A stretch of 64,000 nucleotides of DNA, taken from contig JABTVC010000001.1 in assembly GCA_015075005.1 (NCBI GenBank), positions 1,569,128 to 1,633,127 on the forward strand, given 5' to 3'. The notes under the pieces were generated by a model. The model had not been told where the DNA came from and did not search any database. It saw nothing but the letters and a program-made list of their open reading frames with translations. A program made the position numbers and the translations under genes. Below are positions 63,726 to 64,000 of this stretch, one piece after another. This DNA is from Planctomycetia bacterium. GTDB taxonomy: Bacteria; Planctomycetota; Brocadiia; Brocadiales; Brocadiaceae. How positions within the stretch are numbered: the first letter of the stretch is position 1; the number at the start of each line of letters is the position of its first letter.

Positions 63726-64000
63726 TCAGTACCCGGGCATGAGGAAATTCTTTTCCCCGACGACTATGCCTTCTTCGACGGGATCGACTTTGATCCCGGG
63801 CTGGACTCTCTGCAGGCCTTTGACTATTACCCGGTCTTCAGGCATCACTCCTTCTCTTACGATCCTGAGCCCATTCATCCTGGGGCCGAGCGTGACCTGA
63901 CGGTACTCAACTGTATTTTCAGGGTTGACTATAAACACGAACTTCAGCGACTGGTCGCTTCCGACAGCTTCGTCGGGTACGAGCATGGCCTTATACTGCC
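63726..64000 (-). CDS. RND periplasmic adaptor (membrane fusion protein), C-terminal end
   Basis: The frame is open to the window edge: YKAMLVPDEAVGSDQSLKFV, FIVNPENTVEYRQVTLGP and GLRIVREGVMPEDRVIVKGL are the beta-barrel and membrane-proximal part of an AcrA/MexE-like adaptor. The gene precedes the RND pump by about 60 bp, the standard adaptor-pump order. Its N-terminus lies beyond 64000. Composition matches the RND gene. Confidence 0.93.
   Translation of the reverse strand, partial: QYKAMLVPDEAVGSDQSLKFVFIVNPENTVEYRQVTLGPRMNGLRIVREGVMPEDRVIVKGLQRVQPGIKVDPVEEGIVVGEKNFLMPGY

Noticed and set aside
1..64000. CRISPR arrays, tRNA or rRNA genes, transposases
   Set aside because: Looked for regular spaced repeats, T-loop signatures, rRNA cores and DDE/HUH motifs; none were convincing.

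Overview
The window looks like a chromosomal piece of an anammox-type planctomycete (Brocadiales: Kuenenia, Brocadia or Jettenia). This is an inference from gene content: an octaheme hydroxylamine-oxidoreductase-like cytochrome, a system II (ResB/CcsA) cytochrome c maturation operon, a ComA-like phosphosulfolactate synthase and low-to-moderate GC housekeeping genes. No rRNA, tRNA, CRISPR array or transposase was seen.

Layout. 1-14.5 kb: end of an EAL-domain gene, a secreted C39-like cysteine peptidase, holB and a small lipoyl-domain protein with a polyglutamate tail, then rny-mnmG, a collapsed ABC transporter, groEL, hsp20-lon and argC. 14.5-27.3 kb (minus strand): a GlpX-like/TPR fusion, tyrS, a CPBP protease with YjbQ, a tight resB-ccsA-acyP-DUF167-ileS operon, and an OmpA-family lipoprotein with a clear promoter. 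27.9-35.7 kb (plus strand): an exported accessory block with a LamG-like protein, an iron-type solute-binding protein, a DUF5666 protein, a Ca2+-type P-ATPase whose stop overlaps the start of the octaheme cytochrome, and a secreted eight-CxxC zinc-ribbon protein. A group II intron domain V sits alone inside this block. 35.8-45.2 kb: TPR lipoprotein, polyprenyl synthase, EF-P, HemW and a glycosyltransferase (minus), then an IspH-UbiA fusion, DUF502, folA, cysC and two small proteins. 45.6-48.6 kb: a PrpD-family protein and a ComA gene with an in-frame TAG, separated by REP-like repeats, then a hypE fragment and DUF2024.

48.7-60.1 kb is a gene graveyard. At least a dozen recognisable accessory genes (aldo/keto reductase, two DUF488 types, hemerythrin, DsrE, folK, Mug/TDG, flavin reductase, CLC channel, NDH-2, VOC, FMN-binding, MFS, rhodanese, NAT, AhpD) carry frameshifts, stops or internal deletions. 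Only rubredoxin and a cupin are intact there. A VOC/FMN-binding gene pair is present twice, the second copy shrunk by two internal deletions, and both copies hold an attC-like imperfect palindrome. From about 58.8 kb the sequence is clearly more GC-rich, ending in an intact RND pump and its adaptor (minus, running off the edge).

Three otherwise normal genes (tyrS, resB, ompA) each differ from an open frame by exactly one base. Sequencing or assembly error is the first explanation to exclude there, and perhaps for part of the graveyard. The most interesting intact objects are the GlpX-TPR fusion with an altered metal site, the IspH-UbiA fusion, the ATPase-octaheme cytochrome pair and the EF-P with an unmodifiable loop tip.
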